In this document: positions 36,027 to 45,827 of the stretch, one piece after another | How the letters are laid out: each line of letters opens with the position of its first letter | Numbering within the stretch: the first letter of the stretch is position 1 | Translations under genes and position numbers: made by a program | Notes under the pieces: generated by a model | Seen by the model: the letters and a program-made list of their open reading frames with translations, nothing else | What the model was told of the DNA's origin: nothing | Databases searched by the model: none | DNA from: JAKAGZ01 sp963748105 | GTDB lineage: Bacteria > Bacteroidota > Ignavibacteria > Ignavibacteriales > Ignavibacteriaceae | Assembly (NCBI GenBank): GCA_963748105.1 | Contig: CAVVHP010000007.1 | Span: forward strand, 62,001 to 126,000 | Direction of reading: 5' to 3' | Length of the DNA stretch: 64,000 bases

Positions 36027-36812
36027 TTAATTACTTAGTTTTTTGAGGGCAAATTCTGCAAGTGTAATAAAATCGCCGGGTTCAAGTTGTTCAGCACGTA
36101 ATGAAAGATCGATCCCGGAGTCAGCAAAATTTATTTCTTTAAATATACCATTACTTAATGAATTTTTTAAGGTTTTTCTTCTATTTCCAAAGCAGGCTTT
36201 TACCATACGTATGAAAGTATTATTAACATTCTTAGGTGATTTAAGTTCCCTGAATTTTAGATGGACCACTGCGGAATCTACCTTAGGCCTGGGATAGAAG
36301 ACCTTTGGTGAGACTTTGAAGCAATAATTTACCTCTGTGAAGTATTGTAATATTACAGCAAGAATCCCGTAATCTTTAGTCCCTTTTTTGCCCTGCATTC
36401 TTTTAGCAACCTCATGCTGAACCATTAAAACGGCATCTTTCACTACATCTTTGTGTTCAATCAGGTGAAATATTATAGAAGAAGTGAGATTATAGGGAAT
36501 ATTCCCGGAAACTCGTAGTTTTTTTTCGATTGTCGCATATTTATGCAGATCAATTTTGAGAAAGTCATCTCTGATTAAATTTAATCCCCGGAATTTTTCT
36601 TTCAGATCATCGGCTACACGCTTGTCTATTTCCACGGCCGTAATTTCCGGCACTTTCTCAAGTAGTTTTTCTGTCAGTGAGCCCTGGCCAGGTCCTATCT
36701 CCATTATGTTGTCGCCGGGCTTTGGATCAATTTCATCCACAATTTTTGTAAGGATATTCTTATCCTGAAGATAATTTTGTCCGAATCTTTTAAGTGGCCT
36801 GATTTTGTCCAT
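36027..36812 (-). CDS. rsmA: 16S rRNA dimethyladenosine transferase (RsmA/KsgA)
   Basis: A 261-residue rRNA adenine N6,N6-dimethyltransferase, which dimethylates two adjacent adenosines near the 3' end of 16S rRNA during small-subunit assembly. It shows KRFGQNYLQD at the N-terminus, the SAM loop IMEIGPGQGSLT, the acidic VEIDKR and the catalytic NIPYNLTS motif, and the C-terminal segment CFGNRRKTL. Length and order are normal. It lies 35 bases upstream of the PAP2 gene on the same strand. Confidence 0.95.
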   Translation of the reverse strand: MDKIRPLKRFGQNYLQDKNILTKIVDEIDPKPGDNIMEIGPGQGSLTEKLLEKVPEITAVEIDKRVADDLKEKFRGLNLIRDDFLKIDLHKYATIEKKLRVSGNIPYNLTSSIIFHLIEHKDVVKDAVLMVQHEVAKRMQGKKGTKDYGILAVILQYFTEVNYCFKVSPKVFYPRPKVDSAVVHLKFRELKSPKNVNNTFIRMVKACFGNRRKTLKNSLSNGIFKEINFADSGIDLSLRAEQLEPGDFITLAEFALKKLSN

Positions 36813-36886
36813 TTTGTAAATATTATTTAGAAGACATGATCTAATTACTAAAGTAATGAATCTTATCTGTAATTAATTAAGATATT

Positions 36887-38836
36887 TTAAGAAAACTGGT
36901 CTTCAATGTTTTGTAGTTTTTCCGAAAGCCGCGACCATTCAGCAAGTTTATAGTTTAATTTTTCTTTTACACCCTTATACTCAAAAGTAACGTCTTTTGT
37001 CTTCTCTGTGTCAGCATATATCTTCTCATCCGCAAGTGTTTTTTCTAATTCCTTTTCCTTGTTTTCCAGTTCGGCTATTTCTTTTTCTAAATTGTCAATA
37101 TCTGAAATCAAACTTTTTGTTGCTTTATATTTTCTTTGCCTGTTTTCAGCTTCAAGCCTTTTTTGTTCTTTTCTTGAAGCATTTTCAGAATCAGTTTTTT
37201 TATTTGCTACTATTTTTTTCTCGCTTTCAGCCTGCTCTTTTCGTTTATCGAGATAGTATTCAATTCCATCATCATAGATTTTCAGCTCGCCCTTCCTGAT
37301 ATCAACAACTTTATTTACTATCAGGTTTAAGAAATCGACATCATGAGAGACTAGTATTAAGGAGCCGGGGAAATCAACAAGTGCCTGTTGCAAAATTTCT
37401 TTCGATGAAATATCAAGATGGTTCGTCGGCTCATCAAGTATGATAAAATTTGCTTTTGTAAGTAGAATTTTAGCGAGTGCGACCCTGCTTTTTTCTCCGC
37501 CTGAAAGCACACCGACTTTCTTAAAAACGTCATCACCGCTAAATAAAAATGAGCCCAGAAGAGATCTTAGCTGGCCTATCGTTTTGTTTTCTGCAATTCC
37601 TTCCACCGATTCGATAATATCTAGCTCCGGAGCGAGATTATCAGCCACATCCTGCGCGTAATATGAGATAATTGTATTGTGTCCCACTATGCGTTCACCG
37701 GAATCAAAATTTATTGTGCCTGCGATGATTTTTGAAAGTGTGGATTTACCAGCACCATTCGGCCCGACAAAAGCAATTTTATCTCCGCGGACAACTGTAA
37801 ATTCCAGCCCGTTAAATAATTTATTTCCTCCAAAGGATTTAGTAATGGATTTTAATTCCATATTTATTTTCCCGCTTGGGGGAGGGGACGGAAATTTTAT
37901 GTAAATGTCATCTTTGCTGTCAGGAAGTTCTATCAGCTGAACCTTTTCAAGTTGTTTAACTCTGCTCTGCACTTGTTTGGCTTTTGTAGCCTTATACCTG
38001 AATCTCTCGATAAACCTTTCTGTCTCTTTTATCTTTTTTTGCTGAAGCTGATACTGGTTTTCAAGTTGTAAATCTCTTTCGTTTTTGAATTTCAGGTAAG
38101 CATCATAATCACCGTTAAATATGTTAAATTTTCCTAAAAAGATTTCCAGAGTCCTTTCAGTTACTTCATTAACAAAATGTTTATCGTGCGAAACTATTAG
38201 CAAAGCACCTTTATAACCTTTTAAGAAATTGATAAGCCAATCAAGGGAATCAAAATCGAGGTGATTTGTGGGCTCATCAAGCAGAAGAATATCGTTTTGT
38301 GAAATTAAAATTTTTGCCAGAGCAATTCTCATTTGCCAGCCGCCCGAAAAATGATTTGTTAATTTTTCAAAATCATTTTCTTCAAACCCCAGGCCGGTTA
38401 AGATTTTTTCTATTCTTGCCTCGGCGCTATATGAATCAAGTTCTTCAAGCCTGTGGTGGACTTCTCCTAACTGATGGATCAAATCTTCGTGTATTTCGGG
38501 CGACAGATTTTTATCGGAAAGTTTGTCTGTGATTTCTCTTCCTTTATTTTGAAGACTGACTATGTTGGTAAGCGCAGACTTTGCTTCGTCCAGAAGTGTT
38601 TTACCTGAATGCGTAACATTATCCTGTGGGAGATAACCAACGGTTATACCTTTTTGTTTTAATATCTTCCCGGATTCCGGTTGTAAATCTCCTTTTATTA
38701 TTTTCAGCAATGAGGATTTGCCGGTACCGTTTGCGCCTACAAGAGAAATTTTATCACCGGAATTAATTTTGAAATTTAGATCATGGAATAGATATTTCCC
38801 ATTGAACTGGAGTGAAATTCTTGAAAGATCTATCAT
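36887..38836 (-). CDS. ABC-F family ribosome-associated ATPase
   Basis: A 649-residue protein with two ABC domains and no membrane segment, characteristic of the ABC-F family that acts on the ribosome (EttA, Uup, YdiF-like). Walker A motifs are GANGTGKSS and GPNGAGKST. Signatures are HFSGGWQMRIALA and LSGGEKSRVALA. Walker B motifs are LLLDEPTNHLD and IILDEPTNHLD. The inter-domain linker, rich in Lys, Gln and Arg (about residues 240-310), and a long charged C-terminal coiled coil (about 530-649) point to the Uup/YdiF-like branch. It probably relieves stalled or misfolded translation states; some members give antibiotic resistance, which cannot be judged here. Confidence 0.92.
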   Translation of the reverse strand: MIDLSRISLQFNGKYLFHDLNFKINSGDKISLVGANGTGKSSLLKIIKGDLQPESGKILKQKGITVGYLPQDNVTHSGKTLLDEAKSALTNIVSLQNKGREITDKLSDKNLSPEIHEDLIHQLGEVHHRLEELDSYSAEARIEKILTGLGFEENDFEKLTNHFSGGWQMRIALAKILISQNDILLLDEPTNHLDFDSLDWLINFLKGYKGALLIVSHDKHFVNEVTERTLEIFLGKFNIFNGDYDAYLKFKNERDLQLENQYQLQQKKIKETERFIERFRYKATKAKQVQSRVKQLEKVQLIELPDSKDDIYIKFPSPPPSGKINMELKSITKSFGGNKLFNGLEFTVVRGDKIAFVGPNGAGKSTLSKIIAGTINFDSGERIVGHNTIISYYAQDVADNLAPELDIIESVEGIAENKTIGQLRSLLGSFLFSGDDVFKKVGVLSGGEKSRVALAKILLTKANFIILDEPTNHLDISSKEILQQALVDFPGSLILVSHDVDFLNLIVNKVVDIRKGELKIYDDGIEYYLDKRKEQAESEKKIVANKKTDSENASRKEQKRLEAENRQRKYKATKSLISDIDNLEKEIAELENKEKELEKTLADEKIYADTEKTKDVTFEYKGVKEKLNYKLAEWSRLSEKLQNIEDQFS

Positions 38837-38863
38837 TTGAAGCTAAACCGGAGAATGCTAAAG

Positions 38864-41107
38864 TTATTCATGTAAAACTGCTACTTTTCCTGTGATAACA
38901 TTGTTGCCTTCCTTATCATAAGCCACAATCAGGTATACACCACTGCCTACAAGTTCTCCTCTGTTATTTCTTCCATCCCAGAAGGCAACATTTCCACCGG
39001 GTGAAGACATCTCGCGAACGAGTTTGCCTGAAATCGTGAGAATTTTTATATCGGAATCTTTTACAAGGCCTTTTATTGTTAACTGATTTTGACCGGACGT
39101 TAGTTTAAAGGGACTTGGATAAACAGACAAACTTGTAAATTCAGATTGTGGTTTTTCCGCAGAGGTTTTAAATGCTGTTATACCATTATTTGTTCCTGCA
39201 TAAACAATTCCGCTGTTTACATCAATTGCCAGGCTTACAATCTGATCTGAAAGCAATGCGCTGTTTTTTGTATTATAAGCTGCCAAAAGAGAAGAGCCAT
39301 CAGAATTTACGAGTAACAAGCCACCGTTGGTTCCTATCCATTTCTGATTTAATCCGTCAACTGCTATGCAATTGACTGACTGCTGGCTAAGTGTAAAAAC
39401 ATTGCTGATTTTTAAATTATTTGTACCGGTTGCAACTGATCTTAAATTAGTAATAACATTTGCGCCTGCGCTTGTGCCAACCCAAAGATCGCCCCGGTTA
39501 TCAATAACCATTGAGTTAATCAGATTGCTGTTTAACCCGCTAGAAGTAGTAATAAATCCGGAAATGTCGTCATTGGTATTACTTAGAGTGCCATTTTCAT
39601 TAAAGAAATATATCCCGGCCCGCCTTGAATCCAGGCAGTAAAACCATTTTGTACCGCTTTGATCTATAACCAGGTTAAAATGTTTTTCCAGTGTGTAATT
39701 TGCTTCAGCAGGTACTTTAATATGATACCAGCTTTTATCCGCTGAATAGACACTTAATGCACTTCCATCACCCGGCCAGTAATTCATTACCCATAAATTA
39801 TTTTTTGTATCAACTGCGAAACCTGTAATTACCAGGAATTTAGGATCAGCCGGAATTCCAACTAAGCCGGTTCCTGTAGTATCAAACGATGTAACCTGGT
39901 TGTCTGATACTTTTATAAATCCCGATCCCCAGCTGCCAAAGTAAACCGAATTATCGGGGGCGGCGTAAACCCTGTAAAAATCATTTGTCGTTAAAGATGT
40001 AATGGTGGACGAACTATAATTTGTCCATTCAGCACCATCAAATTTGTAGTACCCAACGCCACTTCCATCTTTTCCGCTTGCCGACCATAAATTGTTTTTT
40101 GAATCAACAACCATAGAAGGGAACTGGTTAGCTGCCGGACCGTTTGGCTTTATATAATTTTCAGCTGCAGATTTTTTTGCTATAAAAATACCTTTCTGGC
40201 TGGCCGCAATAGCTCCGAGACTTTGTGAGTATCCCAGTTTTGACAGATTTGCAACGGCTGAGGCATCTAATGTATAAGCCGTACTATTTTTATAAACGTC
40301 AATTTCGTTATCAATCAGTATTAAAAGAGAATCTCCTGTAGCAAGAATATCTTTAACATTTCTATTATTGAATTGTGGTAAAAATGAACTCCAGGTTGTT
40401 CCATCAAATTGTGCCAGCCCTTTATCAGTAGCGGCAATTATTTTACCATCAAACGAAGTTACACGTAAAGCATTATCTGAAGGTAAGCCGTTGGCTGAAG
40501 TATAAACATTCCAGGAATCAGGAGCAGACAAATTTACAGCACCGGCTTTTTGAATTCCTATTCCGAACTGTGTACATACATAAAAAAGATTGTTTTTATA
40601 CGCGCTGTTAACTTTTATGTTGGATGTCAGGCTTCCGAACCGGAAATAAGTATCGAAGAAAACCAGGTTTTTAGAATCAACAAGTGACACGCCGAAGTCG
40701 TGAGAAATAATAATTGTATCGCCTGAAACTTCTTCATCATTTATTTGTTTACTGCTTCTGCCTGAATTAAAAATATCCAGTATTGACTGAGTGGTTTTAT
40801 TTGAGGGATTATAAACGTTTATTGTACCGTCGGTACTTCCGAACCAGATATTTCCTGAGTTATCTATAGCTACTGAAGAAAGTGAAATACTATTTAATCC
40901 GTCAACCTTATTTACAGTAGTAAAAGAACCATTTGCCGTATTATAGAAAAATCCTCCTCCTGTTGTTGCTGCCCAGATGCCGTTTGTTCCAGCTCTTATG
41001 CCTGTGATGTTTTTCATATCAGTGTAATTTTTAGAATAGCTGATTTGCTGCGGAAAGGAACTGGCGTAACAGAAAGCTATAAAGAGGAGAACTATAATTC
41101 TTCGCAT
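38864..41107 (-). CDS. secreted two-component-regulator-type propeller protein with T9SS-like sorting domain
   Basis: A 747-residue exported protein. Residues 1-19 are a signal peptide. The body (about 30-640) is a beta-propeller-like repeat array of the ligand-biosensor type seen in hybrid two-component sensors. Recurring units resemble SVAIDNSGNIWFGSTDG, AVDTKNNLWVMNYW, VIDNRGDLWVGTSAG and AVDGLNQKWIGTNGG. The last 85 residues, with VYPSPF and FWDGRNNRGELVGSGVY, resemble the FlgD-like/Por-type C-terminal sorting domain. It has no kinase or other cytoplasmic part, so it is a free secreted or surface propeller. Its promoter region is the 130-base gap to ribH. Confidence 0.88.
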   Translation of the reverse strand: MRRIIVLLFIAFCYASSFPQQISYSKNYTDMKNITGIRAGTNGIWAATTGGGFFYNTANGSFTTVNKVDGLNSISLSSVAIDNSGNIWFGSTDGTINVYNPSNKTTQSILDIFNSGRSSKQINDEEVSGDTIIISHDFGVSLVDSKNLVFFDTYFRFGSLTSNIKVNSAYKNNLFYVCTQFGIGIQKAGAVNLSAPDSWNVYTSANGLPSDNALRVTSFDGKIIAATDKGLAQFDGTTWSSFLPQFNNRNVKDILATGDSLLILIDNEIDVYKNSTAYTLDASAVANLSKLGYSQSLGAIAASQKGIFIAKKSAAENYIKPNGPAANQFPSMVVDSKNNLWSASGKDGSGVGYYKFDGAEWTNYSSSTITSLTTNDFYRVYAAPDNSVYFGSWGSGFIKVSDNQVTSFDTTGTGLVGIPADPKFLVITGFAVDTKNNLWVMNYWPGDGSALSVYSADKSWYHIKVPAEANYTLEKHFNLVIDQSGTKWFYCLDSRRAGIYFFNENGTLSNTNDDISGFITTSSGLNSNLINSMVIDNRGDLWVGTSAGANVITNLRSVATGTNNLKISNVFTLSQQSVNCIAVDGLNQKWIGTNGGLLLVNSDGSSLLAAYNTKNSALLSDQIVSLAIDVNSGIVYAGTNNGITAFKTSAEKPQSEFTSLSVYPSPFKLTSGQNQLTIKGLVKDSDIKILTISGKLVREMSSPGGNVAFWDGRNNRGELVGSGVYLIVAYDKEGNNVITGKVAVLHE

Positions 41108-41237
41108 TAAAAATCCTGCTTTTTACATAATAGAATTAAGGTTTAATTTCTATCGCTAAATTATGAAAATTTCCTTTTAAAGGATATAAATTATTCTTGT
41201 ACTTTTAAGATTTGGATGTGAAAATGCCGGGTTAGTA

Positions 41238-41702
41238 TCAGGACAATTTTCTGAATAAATCAATCATTTCTAATGCAGTAATTGCAGATTCTCTTCCTTT
41301 ATTTTCTCCTTTTATGTCTGCTCTTTCTACTGCCTGTTCTACTGTGTCCGTAGTAAGCACTCCAAAAATAACAGGTAATTGATATTTAAGAGAGACATTA
41401 AGAATACCATTATTTGCTGCGCCCGCTACATATTCAAAATGAGGAGTGCCTCCCCTAATAACGGCGCCGAGACAAATTATAGCATCATATTTTTTGAGTG
41501 ACGCAAGTTTATCTGCTGTAACAGGAATTTCAAACGCACCGGGTACTTTATAAATATCAATATTTTCCTCGGGGACATTATTTTCTTTTAAACCAGAAAG
41601 GGTGCCTTCTAATAATTTCTGTCCGATAAATTCATTGAAAAGGCTCATTACAATTGCAATTTTACAATCCTTTCCGTCGGCTTTTCCTCTGATAATTTCC
41701 AT
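41238..41702 (-). CDS. ribH: 6,7-dimethyl-8-ribityllumazine synthase
   Basis: A 154-residue lumazine synthase of normal length that catalyses the penultimate step of riboflavin synthesis. Visible family segments are VMSLFNEFI, YKVPGAFEIPV, ICLGAVIRGGTPHFEYVAG and the substrate loop VIFGVLTTDTVEQA. It assembles as pentamers or icosahedral 60-mers in the family. It stands alone from other rib genes, 14 bases downstream of the PHP phosphoesterase gene on the same strand. Confidence 0.96.
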   Translation of the reverse strand: MEIIRGKADGKDCKIAIVMSLFNEFIGQKLLEGTLSGLKENNVPEENIDIYKVPGAFEIPVTADKLASLKKYDAIICLGAVIRGGTPHFEYVAGAANNGILNVSLKYQLPVIFGVLTTDTVEQAVERADIKGENKGRESAITALEMIDLFRKLS

Positions 41703-41716
41703 TTAACTTAGATTTT

Positions 41717-42547
41717 TTAAGCTGTTGATTTAATAAGTCTTTTTTTCATTGCTTCGAGGGATGAGTACGAGGTATAAAATCTGCCGAAATTATCATCGTC
41801 ATTTCTTTGACCACCATGATAATCTGATCCACCTGATTCGAGCAAATAATATTCGCTGACAATGCCTTTATAGAATTTAACTTTCTGTGCCGGGTGAGAA
41901 GGATGATAAACTTCTATTCCATCAACACCAGATTCAATGAGATCTTTCAGCACATCTTCCTGCATAAATGCCGGATGCGCTATAAAGGATAATCCTCCGG
42001 CGTCTGTAATAATTTTATAAGCGCTTTCGGGTGAAAGATGAACTTTCTTTTCATATGCGGGGCATCCGTTACCAATATATTTATTAAATGCCTCGTAGTA
42101 TGAAGAAACAAGTCCCTTTGCGTGCATCGCCTTTGCAATATGCGGCCGCCCGATTGCAGAATTTTTTGCTACTTCCATTACATCATCAAATGTCAGGTGA
42201 AGTCCGAGGTTATCGAGCTTTTCTAAAATTCTTTCGGCTCTTTTAACTCTTTCTTCTCTAAAAAACTGAAGATATCTTTTAAACTCGGGGTCCTTAATAT
42301 TTATGAAATACCCCAGTATGTGAACCTCCTTCCCGTTATATTCAGAACTGATTTCAACACCGGGAATAACTTCAACTCCAATCGAATTTCCTGTTTCAAT
42401 AGCCTCTTCAATTCCATTTATACTGTCGTGATCAGAAATACTGATTGCTTCAAGGCCTGCTTCTTTAGCTTTGTTTACAATTTCAGAAGGGGAGTAGACA
42501 CCGTCTGAATGATTTGTATGCATATGTAGATCTACTTTCCCGTTCAT
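41717..42547 (-). CDS. PHP domain phosphoesterase (RNase AM/YciV-like)
   Basis: A 276-residue PHP-domain hydrolase. Metal ligands are DLHMHTNHSDG at the N-terminus, ISDHDS, the HILGYF segment, IAHPAF and the C-terminal GGSDYHGG. This set and length match the group of nucleoside-bisphosphate phosphatase and RNA 5' end trimming enzymes (RNase AM/TrpH/YciV). It is cytoplasmic. It lies 11 bases downstream of the Crp-family regulator gene and 14 bases upstream of ribH, so the three probably form one minus-strand unit. Confidence 0.9.
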   Translation of the reverse strand: MNGKVDLHMHTNHSDGVYSPSEIVNKAKEAGLEAISISDHDSINGIEEAIETGNSIGVEVIPGVEISSEYNGKEVHILGYFINIKDPEFKRYLQFFREERVKRAERILEKLDNLGLHLTFDDVMEVAKNSAIGRPHIAKAMHAKGLVSSYYEAFNKYIGNGCPAYEKKVHLSPESAYKIITDAGGLSFIAHPAFMQEDVLKDLIESGVDGIEVYHPSHPAQKVKFYKGIVSEYYLLESGGSDYHGGQRNDDDNFGRFYTSYSSLEAMKKRLIKSTA

Positions 42548-42558
42548 ATCAATTTTTT

Positions 42559-43242
42559 TTAATGATAAAGTTCTTTGAATTTTTCGAATTCTTTTACTCT
42601 TATATTCTGGCCGTCAATTTCAATCAATCCTTTTTTTGCAAAGGAATGAAGCGTACGTGCAATAGTTTCTCTCGATGTGCCTGCCATATCCGCAAGCGAT
42701 TGATGATCAGGAGGATTTTCGATTTCCAGACATCCGTTCTTGATTTTACCAAGATCATCAACAAGTTCAATTAATACGGCGGCAACCTTTCCTTCCGTAG
42801 ATTTAAGAGCATTTGCCTTCATTTTCATACTGCAGGACCGAAGTTTTTTCGTCAGTTCACTTAACAGTGAAATAGAAATAGCGGGATTTTTCTTTAAGTG
42901 ATTAAGGAAGTCATCCCTCTTTATAATAAAAACTTCAGAATCTTCCTGCGCTGTTATGTTAACCGTTGGAGGGAGTCCGTCAAGAATGGAAGTATCTCCC
43001 CAGTAATCTGCCTCTTCCACAATATCAAGAGTAACCTCGTTTCCATCCTCACTCATTTTGGTGAGTCTTAATCTTCCTTTTAATACAATTATTAATGCCG
43101 AATCGGATTGTTTTTCAAACAGAATTACAGCATCTTTATTGAATTTTTTAGTTTCCCCAAGTTTTTCAATATCAGACAGGACATTAAAATCAAGGCCTGA
43201 GAAAATTGGTATCTTAGCTAAAAAGCCGCCATTTTCCGGCAT
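42559..43242 (-). CDS. Crp/Fnr family transcriptional regulator
   Basis: A 227-residue regulator. The N-terminal cyclic-nucleotide-binding-type beta-barrel covers about residues 10-125 (EEADYWGDTSILDGLPPTVNITA). A linking helix and winged helix-turn-helix follow, with recognition segment SLADMAGTSRETIARTLHSF. The N-terminal cluster cysteines of FNR are absent, so oxygen sensing through an iron-sulfur cluster is unlikely. The ligand (cAMP or other) is not predictable. It is divergent from the PpiD-like gene with a 222-base shared upstream region. Confidence 0.92.
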   Translation of the reverse strand: MPENGGFLAKIPIFSGLDFNVLSDIEKLGETKKFNKDAVILFEKQSDSALIIVLKGRLRLTKMSEDGNEVTLDIVEEADYWGDTSILDGLPPTVNITAQEDSEVFIIKRDDFLNHLKKNPAISISLLSELTKKLRSCSMKMKANALKSTEGKVAAVLIELVDDLGKIKNGCLEIENPPDHQSLADMAGTSRETIARTLHSFAKKGLIEIDGQNIRVKEFEKFKELYH

Positions 43243-43338
43243 ATTTTACGCCTTTTCTAAAAATAAACAAAAAGTAATATACCTTTGAGCCCTCTGAAAG
43301 TCAAATAAAGACAAATATGTCCGGTCTTTGTAATTCCA

Positions 43339-43394
43339 CAAAAAACATTGGTCATATTTACCTTGATATGCCTTAAACCCATCAAAAAACATTG
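43339..43394. repeat. 12-base direct repeat in the shared upstream region
   Basis: CAAAAAACATTG occurs at 43339-43350 and again at 43383-43394, 44 bases apart, between the divergent Crp-family and PpiD-like genes. The second copy runs into a possible -35 box. It could be a paired protein-binding site or just A-rich coincidence. Confidence 0.35.
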
Positions 43395-43420
43395 CTTTTT
43401 TAGCCTTATGTATCTATTTT
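43392..43420 (+). promoter_or_regulatory. possible promoter for the PpiD-like gene
   Basis: TTGCTT (43392-43397) and TATTTT (43415-43420) are separated by 17 bases and lie 44 bases before the start codon. Both boxes are imperfect. Confidence 0.3.
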
Positions 43421-43464
43421 TAATGTCTTAAAATTTTTAATCAAATTCTGGAGAAGAATGTATT

Positions 43465-45552
43465 ATGGCTATGATGGCCAAGATGAGAAGTTTGGCACCT
43501 GCCTTTATTATTACTGTCGGCGTGCTGTTTGTTCTTTTTATGGTAATTTCAGATTCGAGCGTGCTGGAAGCACTGGGAGGCAGGACAAATGATATTGGTT
43601 CTGTAAACGGTGACACAATTTCTTACCAGGAATTTTCAAAGATACTCGATCAGCAGAGAGAAAATCAGAAAGCCCAGACCGGGAAGGATGTTGATGAAGA
43701 TAATATGAAACAATTCCGTGACCAGGTGTGGAATGCCGTTGTAACTCAAAAATTGCTTGAACAACAAATTGAAAAATACGGTATTACTGTTTCTGACCAG
43801 GAAATAAAAGACATCATCTTAAGCGATAATCCTCCGGATTTCCTTAAAAAAAGTTTCATTGATTCTACGGGCCAGTTTAATGCCGAGCTTTACAAGCGGG
43901 CACTTTTTGACACGAGAAACAGCCAGGCATTAATACAGGCTGAAGAAGTCGTCAGGCAAAACAGGCTGAACGAAAAACTCCAGAGTATGCTGCTGGCATC
44001 AATTACTGTTAATGATGCCGAGATTAAGAGAAGTTTTATAGATGAAAACACTGATATAAAAGCAAAGTATGCCGAAACAGCTTTTGCAATGTTTCCTGAT
44101 TCAATGTTTACAGTGACCGATGAGGAAATGCAAAATTATTACAATGATAATCTTGATAAATTTAAAGTAGACGCTCAAAGAAAATTAAAATATGTGTTCT
44201 TCCCTACAACAGCTTCGGCTCTCGATTCACAGGGAGTAAAAAATAATCTTGAAAGCGTAGCTGATCACTTTAAGCGAGATACAGCAAGTTTCAAATCATA
44301 TATAAATATCTATTCTTCCGAACCTTATTCAAAAGATACACTCGAGCTGAATGAATTCCCTGCAAGTGCAAGGGATCTGATTGCTAATTCTTCTCCGGGA
44401 CAACTGGTAGGTCCGGCAGCTGGTCCGAAAGGCTACGTATTATACCGTGTGATTGCTAAACTAAGATCTTCAAAGACATTTTATAAAGCATCTCACATTT
44501 TGATAAATAAAGAAAGTACTGATGCAAAGAACAAAGAAGAAGCAGATAAAATATATAATGAATTAAAACAGGGCGCCGATTTCGCAAAATTGGCTAAAGA
44601 AAAATCAGCCGATCCTTCTAGCGCTGTAAGGGGCGGAGATATTGGCTGGATTGGTAAAGGCGAAACTGTACCTGAATTTGAAAAAGCAGTTTTTAATGGA
44701 CCTATGGGAGTCGTTCAAAGGCCTGTTAAATCCGGATTTGGTTACCATATTATTAAAGTTACAGGAAAGAACAGTTATAAATATGTTGTTGAAAAAATAG
44801 TTACTCCTGTAAATGCTTCTGCCACTACAAAAGACGACAGAAAAAATGCCGCAAGTGATTTTGCTTACCTTGCTCAGAAGAATGATTTTACAAAAGAAGC
44901 CGAAATTGCACATTATAAAATCAATGAAACAACGCCCTTCAAAAAGGATGCATTTTTCATCCCGGGTATTGGCGTTAATAAAAGAATTATAGAATTTGCT
45001 TTTAATAATGACGTTAATACGATAAGCGATGTTTTCTCTGCTCAGAATGGTTATGTGGTTGTAATGGTATCGGATGTAATTAATCCAAGGGTTAAAACTT
45101 TTAATGAAGTAAAAGCACAAATTAAACCCGCTATATTAAAAGAGAAGAAAGAACAAAAAGCCAAAGACTTGGCAGAGAATATAAAGGCACAGATTGGCAA
45201 TGATATTAATAAGGTAAGTACATTGTTCCCCAATGTTAAATTTGATACAACAGGCTCATTTAAGGCAGGCGGAGTGGTACCCGGCATCGGTAAAGATTAT
45301 GCTTTTATAGAAACCGGGCTGAACGAGGCACTCAATAAAGTCTCCGCACCGGTAAAAGGAATAGGCGGGTATTATCTTATTGATGTTACTTACAGAACAC
45401 CATTTGATTCGTCAAAATTTTCAATACAAAAAAACAGTATCCGCGATAAAATTTTGCAGCAGAAGAAAAGTACTTTCTTTAATGAATGGCTGGCAAAGCT
45501 TAAAAAAGATGCTGATATTGTAGATAACAGGTATGTATTTTATGGACAGTAA
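43465..45552 (+). CDS. PpiD/SurA-like peptidylprolyl isomerase foldase
   Basis: A 695-residue membrane-anchored periplasmic chaperone. A single transmembrane segment is near residues 12-30. A SurA-N-like chaperone domain follows (about 45-220). A parvulin-type PPIase domain lies at about 340-440, with ASHILI, GADFAKLAKEKSADPSSAVRGG and SGFGYHIIKV. A second, more diverged C-terminal region follows. This is the PpiD architecture, which assists folding of proteins leaving the Sec translocon. It is monocistronic, with a clear terminator hairpin 22 bases past its stop. Confidence 0.92.
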   Translation: MAMMAKMRSLAPAFIITVGVLFVLFMVISDSSVLEALGGRTNDIGSVNGDTISYQEFSKILDQQRENQKAQTGKDVDEDNMKQFRDQVWNAVVTQKLLEQQIEKYGITVSDQEIKDIILSDNPPDFLKKSFIDSTGQFNAELYKRALFDTRNSQALIQAEEVVRQNRLNEKLQSMLLASITVNDAEIKRSFIDENTDIKAKYAETAFAMFPDSMFTVTDEEMQNYYNDNLDKFKVDAQRKLKYVFFPTTASALDSQGVKNNLESVADHFKRDTASFKSYINIYSSEPYSKDTLELNEFPASARDLIANSSPGQLVGPAAGPKGYVLYRVIAKLRSSKTFYKASHILINKESTDAKNKEEADKIYNELKQGADFAKLAKEKSADPSSAVRGGDIGWIGKGETVPEFEKAVFNGPMGVVQRPVKSGFGYHIIKVTGKNSYKYVVEKIVTPVNASATTKDDRKNAASDFAYLAQKNDFTKEAEIAHYKINETTPFKKDAFFIPGIGVNKRIIEFAFNNDVNTISDVFSAQNGYVVVMVSDVINPRVKTFNEVKAQIKPAILKEKKEQKAKDLAENIKAQIGNDINKVSTLFPNVKFDTTGSFKAGGVVPGIGKDYAFIETGLNEALNKVSAPVKGIGGYYLIDVTYRTPFDSSKFSIQKNSIRDKILQQKKSTFFNEWLAKLKKDADIVDNRYVFYGQ

Positions 45553-45574
45553 ATAAGACAGGCATTTTATTTAG

Positions 45575-45610
45575 AACCCCGTTCTGTTCTGGAACGGGGT
45601 TTCTTATTTT
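45575..45610 (+). terminator. Rho-independent terminator after the PpiD-like gene
   Basis: AACCCCGTTC (45575-45584) pairs perfectly with GAACGGGGTT (45592-45601) around a 7-base loop, followed by a T-rich tract TTCTTATTTT. It ends transcription of the foldase gene. Confidence 0.88.
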
Positions 45611-45827
45611 AAAGCACTTTCATAAAAAAGACCGTGTTGTCCTTCCATAGAAATGCTTTTGGTAAAAGGACTCATTTGGAAAGTTAACGGTCAGGAGAAG
45701 CCCGATTTACGTCATTTTAAGCTTTCTGTACTAAACGGGTTTATGGAAATATTAAGTAAACTTAGGTGTTTCAATTTTTAGAAATAAATAGTAAACTTAA
45801 ACAGTTATTTATATTTGAGTATAAATT

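Noticed and set aside
43363..43385. FNR/Crp box (TTGAT ... ATCAA) before the Crp-family gene
   Set aside because: The two halves are 13 bases apart instead of 4-6, so it does not fit the family site.
45653..45781. A 42-codon open frame after the foldase terminator
   Set aside because: No ribosome binding site, no recognisable motif and unconvincing composition; likely chance.
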